A DNA stretch of 20,737 nucleotides from UBA2336 sp046294915 (GTDB lineage Bacteria; Bacteroidota; Bacteroidia; Cytophagales; Cyclobacteriaceae), in assembly GCA_046294915.1 (NCBI GenBank), contig JBKBOE010000053.1, positions 1-20,737 of the forward strand, read 5' to 3'. Both the position numbers and the translations under genes were made by a program. Shown here piece after piece: positions 1 through 8,255 of the stretch; within the stretch, counting starts at the first letter, position 1, and each line of letters opens with the position of its first letter. The notes beneath the pieces are model-generated. The model was not told the origin of the DNA and searched no databases. It saw only the letters and a list, made by a program, of their open reading frames with translations.

Positions 1-1693
1 CCCCTTTGTCTGTGCTTTTGAGTATGTAATTACCCCCGAGGTATAGATTGGAATTATCATGTACCGAAAGAAAATACGGTGAGATAAAATTATATCGAAG
101 CTTATCTTTTAATTCTTCGATTTTAGGCCGAACGGATTTTGAAGTACCCAAGGTTATATCCATCCGCCTTATTCCACCTTCCTGTGAACTGTAGTATACC
201 GTATTATCATCATGCGGATCAATAACGGTAATACATCCGTCTCCCCCGCTCCAGGGATCAATCCAAAGGTATTTCCATCCGTCATAAAACGTTGGATTCC
301 ATTCATTGGGCTTTCCATACACGGTTGAATTATCTTGTGTGCCACCGTAAATCGTATAAGGATCACCATCTTTCAACGTAATATCATAAAATTCACCTGT
401 CGGGATATTGTTATAATGCATCCAGGTTTGTCCTTTATCATAGCTTACATAAAAACCGCCATCATTTCCTAAAGCCAAATGATCAGGGTTCGTTGGGTTG
501 ATCCATAATTCACACTGATCAAGGTGTAGCGGTGTTGCCGGACTTGGAAAAAGATGATATACATCTCCACCTACGAGACTAAAACTTTTTCCACCATCGG
601 AACTTCGCGCTAACCTTACGCCTAAGGCATAGATCTCCTCGTCATTAAACGGATTAACATAGATGTCCGCAAAATACCATCCGATAACCGAAAAGATCAT
701 TAATTCATCTTCATGCGTTCTCTTCCATGATGTACCACCGTCAAGGCTTTTATATACTTCAGCCGTTCCCGTCATCCCACCTGCTGCATTATTAATTTTA
801 TTAAGGTTGTCGATCAACGCATACACTTTATCCGGATTGGTGTACGAAACAGCCAGTCCAATTCTGCCTCTACCTTCATTGTCGGGTAACCCTGAATCTG
901 ACCGGGTCCATGTGCTTCCTCCATCTACGCTCTTATATATTCCACTGTTAGCGCCTTTAACACCGGGATAATTTTCCCACATCGATGCATACAGAACATT
1001 GGGGTTTGATGGCGCGATAACAATATCGTTTGATCCTGTTTTTTCATTTACGTAAAGTACATGTTCCCATGTACGGCCGCCATTGGTTGATCTGAAAACG
1101 CCCCTGTTTTTATTGGTACTCCAGAAATGGCCGAGTACGGAAGCATAAACGATATCAGGATTTGTTGGATGTACGGCTATCTCCCCAATGTGCCAGGAAT
1201 CCTCCAGTCCAAGGTGTCTCCAGGTTTCTCCCCCATCATCCGATCGATAAATTCCCGTTCCGGGCATCGTGAAATTACGCGGCTTTTTTAAGGTCTCACC
1301 GGTACCCAGATAAATGATATGGGTATTGGAGGGGGCAAGCGCAATATCTCCGATTCCGTAAGCCGGCTGATTTTCAAATATGGGTTTCCAGGTCAAGCCA
1401 TGGTTTATCGTTTTCCAGAGATTTCCTGAGCCGAATCCTGCATACATTACTCCCGGGTGGATATGGTCTACCTGCAAGGTTTCCACCAGGGCGCCATTCA
1501 TTGTAGGACCAAGTTGAACCCACTGCAACCCATACATGGATTCCTCTTTTTTTATAAGATGCTCTTTGAATGAATTGACTAAAGGTGATACCGGTTGCTG
1601 TTGAGAAAAGCAAGTGGATGCAATCAGGATGGCAACGTAAAGAAATGTATTGTGTAACAACCGGATGCGTTTTATACACCCTGATGTTAACAT
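1..1693 (-). CDS. Secreted BNR/sortilin-like repeat protein, 3' end beyond window
   Basis: The frame is open from an ATG at 1691-1693 to the left edge (564 codons visible, no stop), so the C-terminus is missing. Residues 1-32 form a signal peptide: basic stretch KRIRLL, hydrophobic core around 17-26, likely cleavage near the FSQQQ. The rest is a BNR/VPS10-type beta-propeller with Asp-box motifs at about 151-158 (SDDGGETW), 202-209 (STNGGRTW), 255-262, 316-323, 364-371, 417-424 and the start of another at 560. No catalytic residues can be assigned; proteins of this kind are often called glycosyl hydrolase or WD40/YVTN/BNR proteins, but enzymatic activity is unproven. The start codon lies inside the last codons of the serine dehydratase gene (overlap 1687-1693), implying one transcript and translational coupling. 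It is a paralogue of the complete protein at 13814-16891. No Shine-Dalgarno sequence is visible. Confidence 0.88.
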   Translation of the reverse strand, partial: MLTSGCIKRIRLLHNTFLYVAILIASTCFSQQQPVSPLVNSFKEHLIKKEESMYGLQWVQLGPTMNGALVETLQVDHIHPGVMYAGFGSGNLWKTINHGLTWKPIFENQPAYGIGDIALAPSNTHIIYLGTGETLKKPRNFTMPGTGIYRSDDGGETWRHLGLEDSWHIGEIAVHPTNPDIVYASVLGHFWSTNKNRGVFRSTNGGRTWEHVLYVNEKTGSNDIVIAPSNPNVLYASMWENYPGVKGANSGIYKSVDGGSTWTRSDSGLPDNEGRGRIGLAVSYTNPDKVYALIDNLNKINNAAGGMTGTAEVYKSLDGGTSWKRTHEDELMIFSVIGWYFADIYVNPFNDEEIYALGVRLARSSDGGKSFSLVGGDVYHLFPSPATPLHLDQCELWINPTNPDHLALGNDGGFYVSYDKGQTWMHYNNIPTGEFYDITLKDGDPYTIYGGTQDNSTVYGKPNEWNPTFYDGWKYLWIDPWSGGDGCITVIDPHDDNTVYYSSQEGGIRRMDITLGTSKSVRPKIEELKDKLRYNFISPYFLSVHDNSNLYLGGNYILKSTDKG

Positions 1694-3276
1694 ACTTTGA
1701 AGAATTTTTCGGATTGAACCGGTTCCTGATTGCCCAGCATAGCCTCAATCTTCTTAGCGGTTTTGGTGATGGCCAATCCGCCCAGTCCGGTGCACCGGAG
1801 TGTATTGGGGATCTGATCTCCCACGCGCTTCATGGTTTCAATCACCTCATCTAAGGGAATCAAATGATTGTAATCTGCCAGCGCCATATTGGCACAGGAA
1901 ATAGCTGTGGTAGCCGCCATAACATTTCTGTTCAGGCAAGGCGCCTCTACCCTGTCGGCAATCATATCGCACACCATTCCCAGCGAAGATTGTAACGTAA
2001 GTGAAGCTGCCGCCAGCGCTTGTTCCAGGGTTCCTTTTTTAAGTTCTACGATTCCTGCCGCGGCCATGCCGGATCCTGAACCGCACTCCGCCATACAGCC
2101 GCCAACTTCAGCGGCAAAGGTGGCATGAGCAGCAATAAAGACTCCGATAATACCAGCCGCGAGCATGGCTTTCACTACTTCATCCTGCGGAATCTGTAAG
2201 GCCTTTGCAGTACCGATAAGCGCACCCGGCAAGGCACCACACGAACCGGCCGTAGGTGCAGCTACAATTACACCCATTGAGCTTTTTACTTCCATCATGG
2301 CCGAGGTAAACATCACCACATGATTGAGCACATCCCCTTGCACCAGGGCCCCTTCTTCAAAACGCTTTTTAAATGTTACCGATTGCGGCCCAAGAATTCT
2401 GTCTTTATAGGCAGTGCCCTTTAAACCCAGCGCAATGGCATTTTCCATGATTTTTACAATTGCCCTCATTTTTTCAACTACTTCATCATGGGAGATATTA
2501 CCCCGTTGCGCTTCGTAATGCACCGCCAGTTGCCACAATGAAAGATTCTTATCCGCATTGTACTTCAGCATTTCATCGCAGGTAATAAAAGGAACGCTCA
2601 GGTTTTTTCTTGACAATACCGGCAAAACCGGGTTGAGTTGTTTGATGGAGCGTATCTCATCAAATGCTGATAACTCTTTAAGCAGAGTGTGGTCTAAAAA
2701 CGACTGGGATTTTATTTCAATAAAAGTGGCATCACCCCAATGAACTACAAGTTCATCGGCTTCAATGGACTGCTCTAAAAACGCAAATACCTGATCGGGT
2801 GATGTAACGTAAATAAGTGTCTCATAAAAATCACCGGCCATACGCACGCCAGCGCCATCAATATTAATAACCTCAATCATTCCGCCACCGGTAGAGATGG
2901 CGATTACTTTATGGGTTTCATGTGGGTTTTTTAGTGTAATCTGATACGTATTGGGGTGCGTTGCGCCAATCGGGTGGATCTGAATATCGATTTTAATACC
3001 GGCCGTACCAACAGCCTGCAGGTATTGCGGCAACCGTTCATCGTGGGCGTCCCAACCAAGAAATCCTGAGAATAATCCCATGTCGGAACCCTGACCTTTG
3101 TGCGTTGTAGCCAGCGACCCGTTGGGATCAAATTCAATGAGCACTTCTTCTATGTCACCATCCATTAAATCACGGCACAACCGGCCGATCCGTAACGAAG
3201 CAGCACAATGCGAACTGGATGGCCCGCGCATTACCGGTCCAATAACATCATTGAAAATACTGGGATAAGATTTCAT
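1687..3276 (-). CDS. sdaA: L-serine dehydratase, iron-sulfur dependent, single chain
   Basis: A 529-aa enzyme of the Fe-S L-serine ammonia-lyase family, which deaminates L-serine to pyruvate and ammonia in the cytoplasm. The N-terminal beta-type domain carries GPSSSH (18-23); the C-terminal alpha-type catalytic domain carries PTAGSCGALPG (341-351). Candidate [4Fe-4S] ligands are C394, C436 and C447: their spacing (42 and 11 residues) equals that of Cys343/385/396 in the Legionella enzyme as I recall it. The last residue is C529, matching the 'tail-in-mouth' C-terminal cysteine that occupies the cluster in that enzyme. At 529 aa it is longer than the usual ~455 aa single-chain form, with extra length mainly in the middle. 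ATG at 3274-3276 follows an A-rich leader. It is first in a two-gene minus-strand unit with the BNR protein, and divergent from the TauE/SafE gene (65-bp gap). Confidence 0.95.
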   Translation of the reverse strand: MKSYPSIFNDVIGPVMRGPSSSHCAASLRIGRLCRDLMDGDIEEVLIEFDPNGSLATTHKGQGSDMGLFSGFLGWDAHDERLPQYLQAVGTAGIKIDIQIHPIGATHPNTYQITLKNPHETHKVIAISTGGGMIEVINIDGAGVRMAGDFYETLIYVTSPDQVFAFLEQSIEADELVVHWGDATFIEIKSQSFLDHTLLKELSAFDEIRSIKQLNPVLPVLSRKNLSVPFITCDEMLKYNADKNLSLWQLAVHYEAQRGNISHDEVVEKMRAIVKIMENAIALGLKGTAYKDRILGPQSVTFKKRFEEGALVQGDVLNHVVMFTSAMMEVKSSMGVIVAAPTAGSCGALPGALIGTAKALQIPQDEVVKAMLAAGIIGVFIAAHATFAAEVGGCMAECGSGSGMAAAGIVELKKGTLEQALAAASLTLQSSLGMVCDMIADRVEAPCLNRNVMAATTAISCANMALADYNHLIPLDEVIETMKRVGDQIPNTLRCTGLGGLAITKTAKKIEAMLGNQEPVQSEKFFKVC

Positions 3277-3341
3277 GTAATTTTTTTCTAAACTACAAAT
3301 TAATACCCTCCTTTACAATCCGATTTTGCCGGGTATTATAT

Positions 3342-4202
3342 ATGATTACAACTGTATTATGGATCGTTTTTCTGATTCTTTTGGTTTGGGTGGCTGTTCT
3401 TTTAGTACTGGATTATCAGCGGCATAAGTATAATCTAGAGAATAACAGTTGGGTGAAAACAGGATTTATAGGTTTCATCGGAAATTTTTTTGATACCCTT
3501 GGCATTGGATCTTTTGCCATTGAAACGGCCTTGTTTAAATTCATGAAGCAGACGGAAGACCGTTTGCTTCCCGGCACGCTGAATGTTGCCAATACCATTG
3601 GTACGGTAACACAAGGAATCATCTTTATTAAGATTATCGAAGTGGAGCCCATCACGCTCATCGCCATGCTGGCTTCTGCCGCACTTGGCGCAACCCTTGG
3701 CGCGGGCATGGTTTCAAAATTTTCTGAAAAGCGTGTGCGCATCATTATGGGTGTGGCCTTGTTGATTACCAGCGGGTTTATGATTGCCACCAAACTAAAC
3801 TGGATGGAAGGTGATGGCGCTGCAATCGGGTTAACCGGAGTAAAACTTGCCATAGGTGTTGGCGTTAATTTCTTTCTCGGGGCGTTGATGACAGCCGGCA
3901 TTGGTCTTTATGCACCCTGCATGGCAATGGTGTTTGCCTTAGGGATGTCACCCCAGGTGGCCTTTCCCATCATGATGGGTTCGTGTGCCATTCTGATGCC
4001 CTTTGCATCTTACCGATTTATTAAGTCGGGGGCTTATAACCGGAGAGCTTCGTTTATCATCAGCATCACCGGATTTGTTGCCGTGCTCATTGCTGCATTC
4101 ATCGTCAAATCTCTTCCATTGGATACGTTACGATGGCTTGTACTGGTGGTAATAATCTATACCGCTATCGTGATGTTGCGGTCAGGCCTGATAAAAGCAT
4201 AA
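3342..4202 (+). CDS. TauE/SafE (TSUP) family membrane permease
   Basis: A 286-aa integral membrane protein of the sulfite exporter TauE/SafE (TSUP) family, which moves sulfite, organosulfonates or other sulfur- or carbon-containing anions across the inner membrane. The two related half-motifs typical of the family are visible: GFIGNFFDTLGIGSFA (about 42-57) and GIGLYAPCMAM (about 186-196). Roughly seven or eight hydrophobic segments are evident, starting with residues 3-24. The substrate cannot be deduced: the neighbours are serine dehydratase (divergent) and an M1 peptidase (convergent), neither of which indicates sulfur metabolism. The ATG at 3342 is preceded by an A/T-rich leader without Shine-Dalgarno. 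The gene ends 10 bp from the end of the convergent M1 gene, with its stop codon inside a small hairpin loop. Confidence 0.9.
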   Translation: MITTVLWIVFLILLVWVAVLLVLDYQRHKYNLENNSWVKTGFIGFIGNFFDTLGIGSFAIETALFKFMKQTEDRLLPGTLNVANTIGTVTQGIIFIKIIEVEPITLIAMLASAALGATLGAGMVSKFSEKRVRIIMGVALLITSGFMIATKLNWMEGDGAAIGLTGVKLAIGVGVNFFLGALMTAGIGLYAPCMAMVFALGMSPQVAFPIMMGSCAILMPFASYRFIKSGAYNRRASFIISITGFVAVLIAAFIVKSLPLDTLRWLVLVVIIYTAIVMLRSGLIKA

Positions 4203-4223
4203 ATCTGCTTTCCTACTTTTTTA
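4194..4223. terminator. Weak hairpin between convergent genes
   Basis: AAAGCA (4194-4199) and TGCTTT (4206-4211) can form a 6-bp stem with loop 4200-4205 that contains the TAA stop of the permease gene. A run of six T follows at 4216-4221 on the plus strand; on the minus strand a TTTTA follows the stem. It lies in the 10-bp gap and gene ends, so it could act weakly in both directions. The stem is short and A/T-rich, so confidence is low. Confidence 0.35.
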
Positions 4224-5850
4224 CCATCGTGGCATCCATCAGCACCCAGTTACCCGGATCGAGTACGACATTTACCGGAATAAATTCTGATGGTATGGTG
4301 AATTCATTTCGCTTTTCATTCAGCTGTAATGTCTTCAACAGGGGTTTGCCCTTTGCCGGATACAGGGCTACCTGTATCGGCATCTTAAACAAACTGCCGT
4401 CTTTCTGAACCTGCTCCAGGTTAATAGTCACTTCTTTTTTACCGGCATTGTAGCGCCAGGTTCCGTTGATTTGCAGCGCTCCGGGCTTGTATAACCATTG
4501 TTCAAAGAAATCTTTTAAATCCATTCCCGATGCTTCTTCCATTTCTCTGCGGAAGTCGGCTGTGGTGGCATTGCTGTTCATGTACTTAGCGTAATACGAT
4601 CGGATTCCTTTCCAAAAGTTTTCATTGCCCACTACTCCGCGCAGCATGTGTAAAATCCAGCTTCCTTTCTGGTAGGTATGCGAACTGGTAACCTGCTCCA
4701 TATCCTGCAGGTTATTGTGCACAATGCGGTAATTGGGATTCTTTAAATAAAAGGCATCAACGCTTTTTTTGCTATTGGCCAGTCCCTCCTGAAAAGCATC
4801 TTGTCCGTAGGCGTGCTCAATAAACAGTAAGGTAAAATAGGTGGCAAATCCTTCACTTAACCATACATCGTCCCAATCGTATTCGGTAACAGAATTGCCA
4901 AACCACTGGTGCGCAATTTCATGGATGATGACGTTGCGCCATCGTTCATTCCGATCGCCTACTACGGAGTTCTCACTGTAAAGAATAGCCGAAGCCGCTT
5001 CCATTCCACCGCTTACGCTATTCGACTGGATGTTGGCTAATTTTTCATATACAAACGGCCCGATAAAAGTACTGTAAAACTCCAGTACCTGTTTTGAAGG
5101 AACTGCAAAATCATAGAAGCCGGCATCACGATCCTGATGATACACCCATGTTTCAATTGACTTATGATCAAACTGATCTACATATTGAACCGCGAACCGT
5201 GCCACGCCCAGTACATACAACCACGAAGCAATAGGAACGGACTGCTTCCAGTGGGTTAAGCGCATTCCGTCAGGTAAATCGGTTTCTTCAATCTTAAGTC
5301 CATTCGACACAACCTGGTAGTGCGCAGGTGCCGTAACCACAAATTCGCACATGGCTTTGTCGTACGGATGATCAACAATAGACAACCAGTTGCGTCCTTT
5401 ATCCGGCCAGTTGTCGCTGAAAAAAGTGCGGTCACCGTATTTGTTGTTGGCAATTTTTAATCCGGTGGCCGGTATCCCGGAATAGGTAATTGTGTAAGAG
5501 GTTCGTTGTTTGATTTGAGAAGGTGCAGGCAACTTTATTTTTAACTCTGCTCCTTCATGCGTAAAACTAAGATCCTTGCCACCTGATTCAACCTTACTTA
5601 CGGTCATGCCCTTATTACCTAAGGCTGCAGAAGTCTTTACCAGGTCAAGCCGGAGAATGTCCACACCCTCTCCTGCATAACGAACATCAACGGTTGCTGT
5701 AACCTGTATGGCATCGGTTTGGTCAGATAGTGTAATACGGAAGACATAATTCAGTACATCAATTTTCGGATTTTTAGGATAGGTATCCGCTAACGATGTG
5801 ACTGCATATAGCATCAGCCAGGCGATGATGCTCAGTATATACTTAATCAT
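4213..5850 (-). CDS. Exported M1 family metallo-aminopeptidase
   Basis: A 545-aa zinc aminopeptidase of the gluzincin M1 family, cutting N-terminal residues from peptides. Residues 1-21 are a signal peptide (hydrophobic 4-19, cleavage near SLADT), so it acts in the periplasm or outside the cell. An N-terminal beta-sandwich domain (about 25-220) precedes the catalytic domain. Zinc site: H310-E311-x-x-H314 in HEIAHQWFGN, with third ligand E333 in LSEGFATYF, the expected 18 residues after the second His. The usual catalytic Tyr is probably Y393 in HTYQKGSW. The substrate-binding GxMEN motif is present as GGMEA (281-285), so its conserved Asn is replaced by Ala. The protein lacks the long C-terminal helical domain of PepN. 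It lies 17 bp downstream of the M24 gene in the same direction, almost certainly one operon. Confidence 0.94.
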   Translation of the reverse strand: MIKYILSIIAWLMLYAVTSLADTYPKNPKIDVLNYVFRITLSDQTDAIQVTATVDVRYAGEGVDILRLDLVKTSAALGNKGMTVSKVESGGKDLSFTHEGAELKIKLPAPSQIKQRTSYTITYSGIPATGLKIANNKYGDRTFFSDNWPDKGRNWLSIVDHPYDKAMCEFVVTAPAHYQVVSNGLKIEETDLPDGMRLTHWKQSVPIASWLYVLGVARFAVQYVDQFDHKSIETWVYHQDRDAGFYDFAVPSKQVLEFYSTFIGPFVYEKLANIQSNSVSGGMEAASAILYSENSVVGDRNERWRNVIIHEIAHQWFGNSVTEYDWDDVWLSEGFATYFTLLFIEHAYGQDAFQEGLANSKKSVDAFYLKNPNYRIVHNNLQDMEQVTSSHTYQKGSWILHMLRGVVGNENFWKGIRSYYAKYMNSNATTADFRREMEEASGMDLKDFFEQWLYKPGALQINGTWRYNAGKKEVTINLEQVQKDGSLFKMPIQVALYPAKGKPLLKTLQLNEKRNEFTIPSEFIPVNVVLDPGNWVLMDATMVKK

Positions 5851-5867
5851 AGTGGAATTATTTGGTT

Positions 5868-7316
5868 TTATTTCTTAAAGGGAAGTTCAACCGCAGGGCG
5901 AAATTCGATCACTCCTTTTTCTTTTATGGTAGCTTCAACATCCTCAAGTCTGGACGGCACAAAGGCGCTGAGGTTTTCCACACCATTTTCGGTAACCAGC
6001 GCCATGTCTTCAATACGGATGTACAACTGCTCCTCGTGAATCCAAATCATGGGATCGATGGTGAATACCATACCCGGTTGCAGGGGCACGCCATGCACAC
6101 GCCCCACATCGTGCACAGCCATACCCACCGGATGTTGAAAGTGTCCCCGGAATTTCAACCCATCTTCTACCGCTTTCTGGTGTGCAGGTTTTGCAAACTT
6201 TTTACCCACCAGGTATTGCTTCATATCGGTTGCAGCCTGGTCGAGTACCTCAGCAGCAGTAACACCGGGTTTGATGTACTTAAAAAGCGCATCGCGATAG
6301 GCCACAATATAATTGTATAGTTCTTTTTGCTCATTGGTGAATTTTCCATTCACCGGCCAGATGCGGGTTACATCGCTGGTGTAATAGTGATAATCGGGTG
6401 CATAGTCCATCAACACCAGGTCACCGCTTTTAAGCACATCGGTTTTATGAAAGTAATGGCCCATGTAGGCGTTGGTACCCCCGCCAACAATGGAAGCGTA
6501 TCCATCGCCCCGCGCACCCTGCAAATGAAAGATGTACTTGGCAGCAGCATCCAGCTGGTATTCATAGACGCCCGGTTGTGTTGACCGCATGGCCTCCATA
6601 ATGCCCAGGCCGGCAATCTGCGTGGCTTTGCGGATTAATTCAATTTCTTTCGGACTTTTAATCAACCGCATGGCATCGAGGATGGGCGACAGATCACGGA
6701 TTTCAAATTGAGGAAACCTTTCCCGTAACTTTTGAATGAACAACGCTTCACGTGCTGAACTGCCATCCCAGGGATCAGCGGCAGCACGGGCCTGGGCATA
6801 CAGGTTTTCATCGCGACTGTCGTTTCCGTTTTCGGCAGGACTGAATTCCGTGTACAGTAACGGTGCGGGTGGGCGGATCAATCCCGTGCCCACCAGATCA
6901 GCAGATAAAAATTCAATACCCTTTACATGGGTTACACCTGTAAGTTGTTTGATGAGCTCACTGTCTTCAGCGGACAATACTTTTCCTTCGTTGCTCTCCC
7001 TGTCCGGATCCCTATGCGGCAAATAGAGGATAACCTGCTTTGTTCTTCCATTCATTAATAAATAAGCGTGTGCTGATTCAAGACCGGTCAGGTAATAGAA
7101 AGTATTCGATTGTCGGAATACACTGAACCCCGGCAAACCGCTGGCGCCTTGAACAAGTGCGATGGCATTGTTGCCAATAGTCTCTATGATTCGCGACCTG
7201 CGTTGCGTAAATTCTTCTTTGGAAAAATCGGTTTGGTAGTGATGCTTATCCTGGGAAACCGAATGGTGAACCAACAGCAGGAAAAGCGAAGTGATGGTGA
7301 TTAATCTCATACCCAT
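5868..7316 (-). CDS. Exported M24 (Xaa-Pro) aminopeptidase
   Basis: A 482-aa protein of the M24B aminopeptidase P/prolidase family, which removes N-terminal residues before proline or splits Xaa-Pro dipeptides with a dinuclear metal centre. Residues 1-21 are a signal peptide ending near SVSQ, so the enzyme is exported; cytoplasmic PepP and PepQ lack one. The N-terminal creatinase/AMPP-N domain spans about 30-200 and the pita-bread catalytic domain about 215-465. Metal ligands by motif: D304 (MDYAPD), D315 (TSDVTR), H395 (FQHPVG), D421 (TIDPM) and E436 (RIEDM). Position 421 is normally Glu (EPG motif), so this is a conservative change. H402 (VHDVG) fits the second active-site histidine. It is the first gene of an operon with the M1 gene. 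The start may also be the ATG two codons later (7310). Confidence 0.94.
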   Translation of the reverse strand: MGMRLITITSLFLLLVHHSVSQDKHHYQTDFSKEEFTQRRSRIIETIGNNAIALVQGASGLPGFSVFRQSNTFYYLTGLESAHAYLLMNGRTKQVILYLPHRDPDRESNEGKVLSAEDSELIKQLTGVTHVKGIEFLSADLVGTGLIRPPAPLLYTEFSPAENGNDSRDENLYAQARAAADPWDGSSAREALFIQKLRERFPQFEIRDLSPILDAMRLIKSPKEIELIRKATQIAGLGIMEAMRSTQPGVYEYQLDAAAKYIFHLQGARGDGYASIVGGGTNAYMGHYFHKTDVLKSGDLVLMDYAPDYHYYTSDVTRIWPVNGKFTNEQKELYNYIVAYRDALFKYIKPGVTAAEVLDQAATDMKQYLVGKKFAKPAHQKAVEDGLKFRGHFQHPVGMAVHDVGRVHGVPLQPGMVFTIDPMIWIHEEQLYIRIEDMALVTENGVENLSAFVPSRLEDVEATIKEKGVIEFRPAVELPFKK

Positions 7317-7493
7317 AGTTATAACTTGTAGAACTTAAATATAGCTGTTTTACAAACTAAATCGCATTACTAACCGCATTATAGAAACAGGTGATTATAA
7401 TCATCTTCCTGAATTGGTAAAGTCATAGTTTAAAATATGTAGAAGGTCGAAATTGAACTTGAACATGTAGATGTATCATTTTACCCTATTGTT
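7317..7493. other. Divergent intergenic region, M24 and SDR genes
   Basis: This 177-bp A/T-rich gap must hold the promoters of both divergent genes. No clear TTTG / TAnnTTTG pair with proper spacing was found for either direction. It contains a perfect 12-bp palindrome, TGATTATAATCA, at 7392-7403, about 90 bp upstream of the SDR start, which could be a regulator site or a chance occurrence in A/T-rich DNA. Confidence 0.4.
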
Positions 7494-8252
7494 ATGAAAG
7501 CATTATTTGATGGAAAAGTGGCGTTGGTTACCGGGGCAGGTTCAGGCATTGGCCGTTCAACAGCTTTGTTGTATGCCCGCGAAGGTGCCAGCGTGGTGGT
7601 ATCTGATGTGAATGAACAAGGCGGAACAGAAACGGTAGAGTTGATTAAAAAAGCCGGAGGAAAGGCCACCTTTGTAAAGGCTGATGTGAGCAAACCCGAA
7701 GACCATGAGAACCTGGTAAAAAAAACTATCGGGATATACGGGCGTTTGGATATTGCCTGCAACAATGCAGGCATTGGAGGCGAAAGCGCCCCGGTTGGGG
7801 AAATGACCATTGAAGGCTGGCAGAAAGTAATCAGAATTAACCTGGATGGGGTATTTTATGGAATGCACTATCAGATTCCGGAGATGCTTAAACAAGGCAA
7901 GGGTGCGATCGTTAACATTTCATCTATTCTGGGACAGGTTGCTTTTGGCAATGCAGCCGCCTATGTTGCCGCGAAGCATGGTGTTGTGGGCCTTACAAAG
8001 ACTGCCGCTCTTGAATACTCCTCAAAAGGAATCCGGATTAATTCCGTTGGGCCGGCTTTTATTAAAACACCCCTGCTGGAGAATGCCGGACTTGATGAGA
8101 ATGTGAAGAATTTGCTGGTATCGTTACATCCCATTGGGAGATTGGGTGAGCCTGAGGAAGTTGCTGAACTGATTATATGGTTAAGTTCTGATAAAGCCTC
8201 GTTTGTAACAGGAGGTTATTATGCCATTGACGGGGCCTATCTGTCGCAATAG
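7494..8252 (+). CDS. Classical short-chain dehydrogenase/reductase
   Basis: A 252-aa cytoplasmic NAD(P)-dependent oxidoreductase of the classical SDR family. The Rossmann motif TGAGSGIG is at 13-20, NNAG at 90-93, structural N116, catalytic S144, Y157 and K161 (YVAAK). An acidic D38 at the end of the second beta strand (VVSDVN) favours NAD(H) over NADP(H). The length is typical for the family (about 250 aa), and the C-terminal GGYYAIDGAYLSQ resembles the usual closing segment. The substrate cannot be read from sequence: sugar alcohols, steroids, hydroxy acids or 3-oxoacyl groups are all handled by such enzymes, and no pathway gene lies next to it. It is monocistronic, divergent from the M24 gene and convergent with the HDAC-like gene, 3 bp apart, without an obvious terminator between them. 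Confidence 0.93.
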   Translation: MKALFDGKVALVTGAGSGIGRSTALLYAREGASVVVSDVNEQGGTETVELIKKAGGKATFVKADVSKPEDHENLVKKTIGIYGRLDIACNNAGIGGESAPVGEMTIEGWQKVIRINLDGVFYGMHYQIPEMLKQGKGAIVNISSILGQVAFGNAAAYVAAKHGVVGLTKTAALEYSSKGIRINSVGPAFIKTPLLENAGLDENVKNLLVSLHPIGRLGEPEEVAELIIWLSSDKASFVTGGYYAIDGAYLSQ

Positions 8253-8255
8253 GAA

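Noticed and set aside
3416..3901. 161-codon minus-strand frame
   Set aside because: Antisense to the TauE/SafE gene, whose membrane helices give hydrophobic-rich shadow frames.
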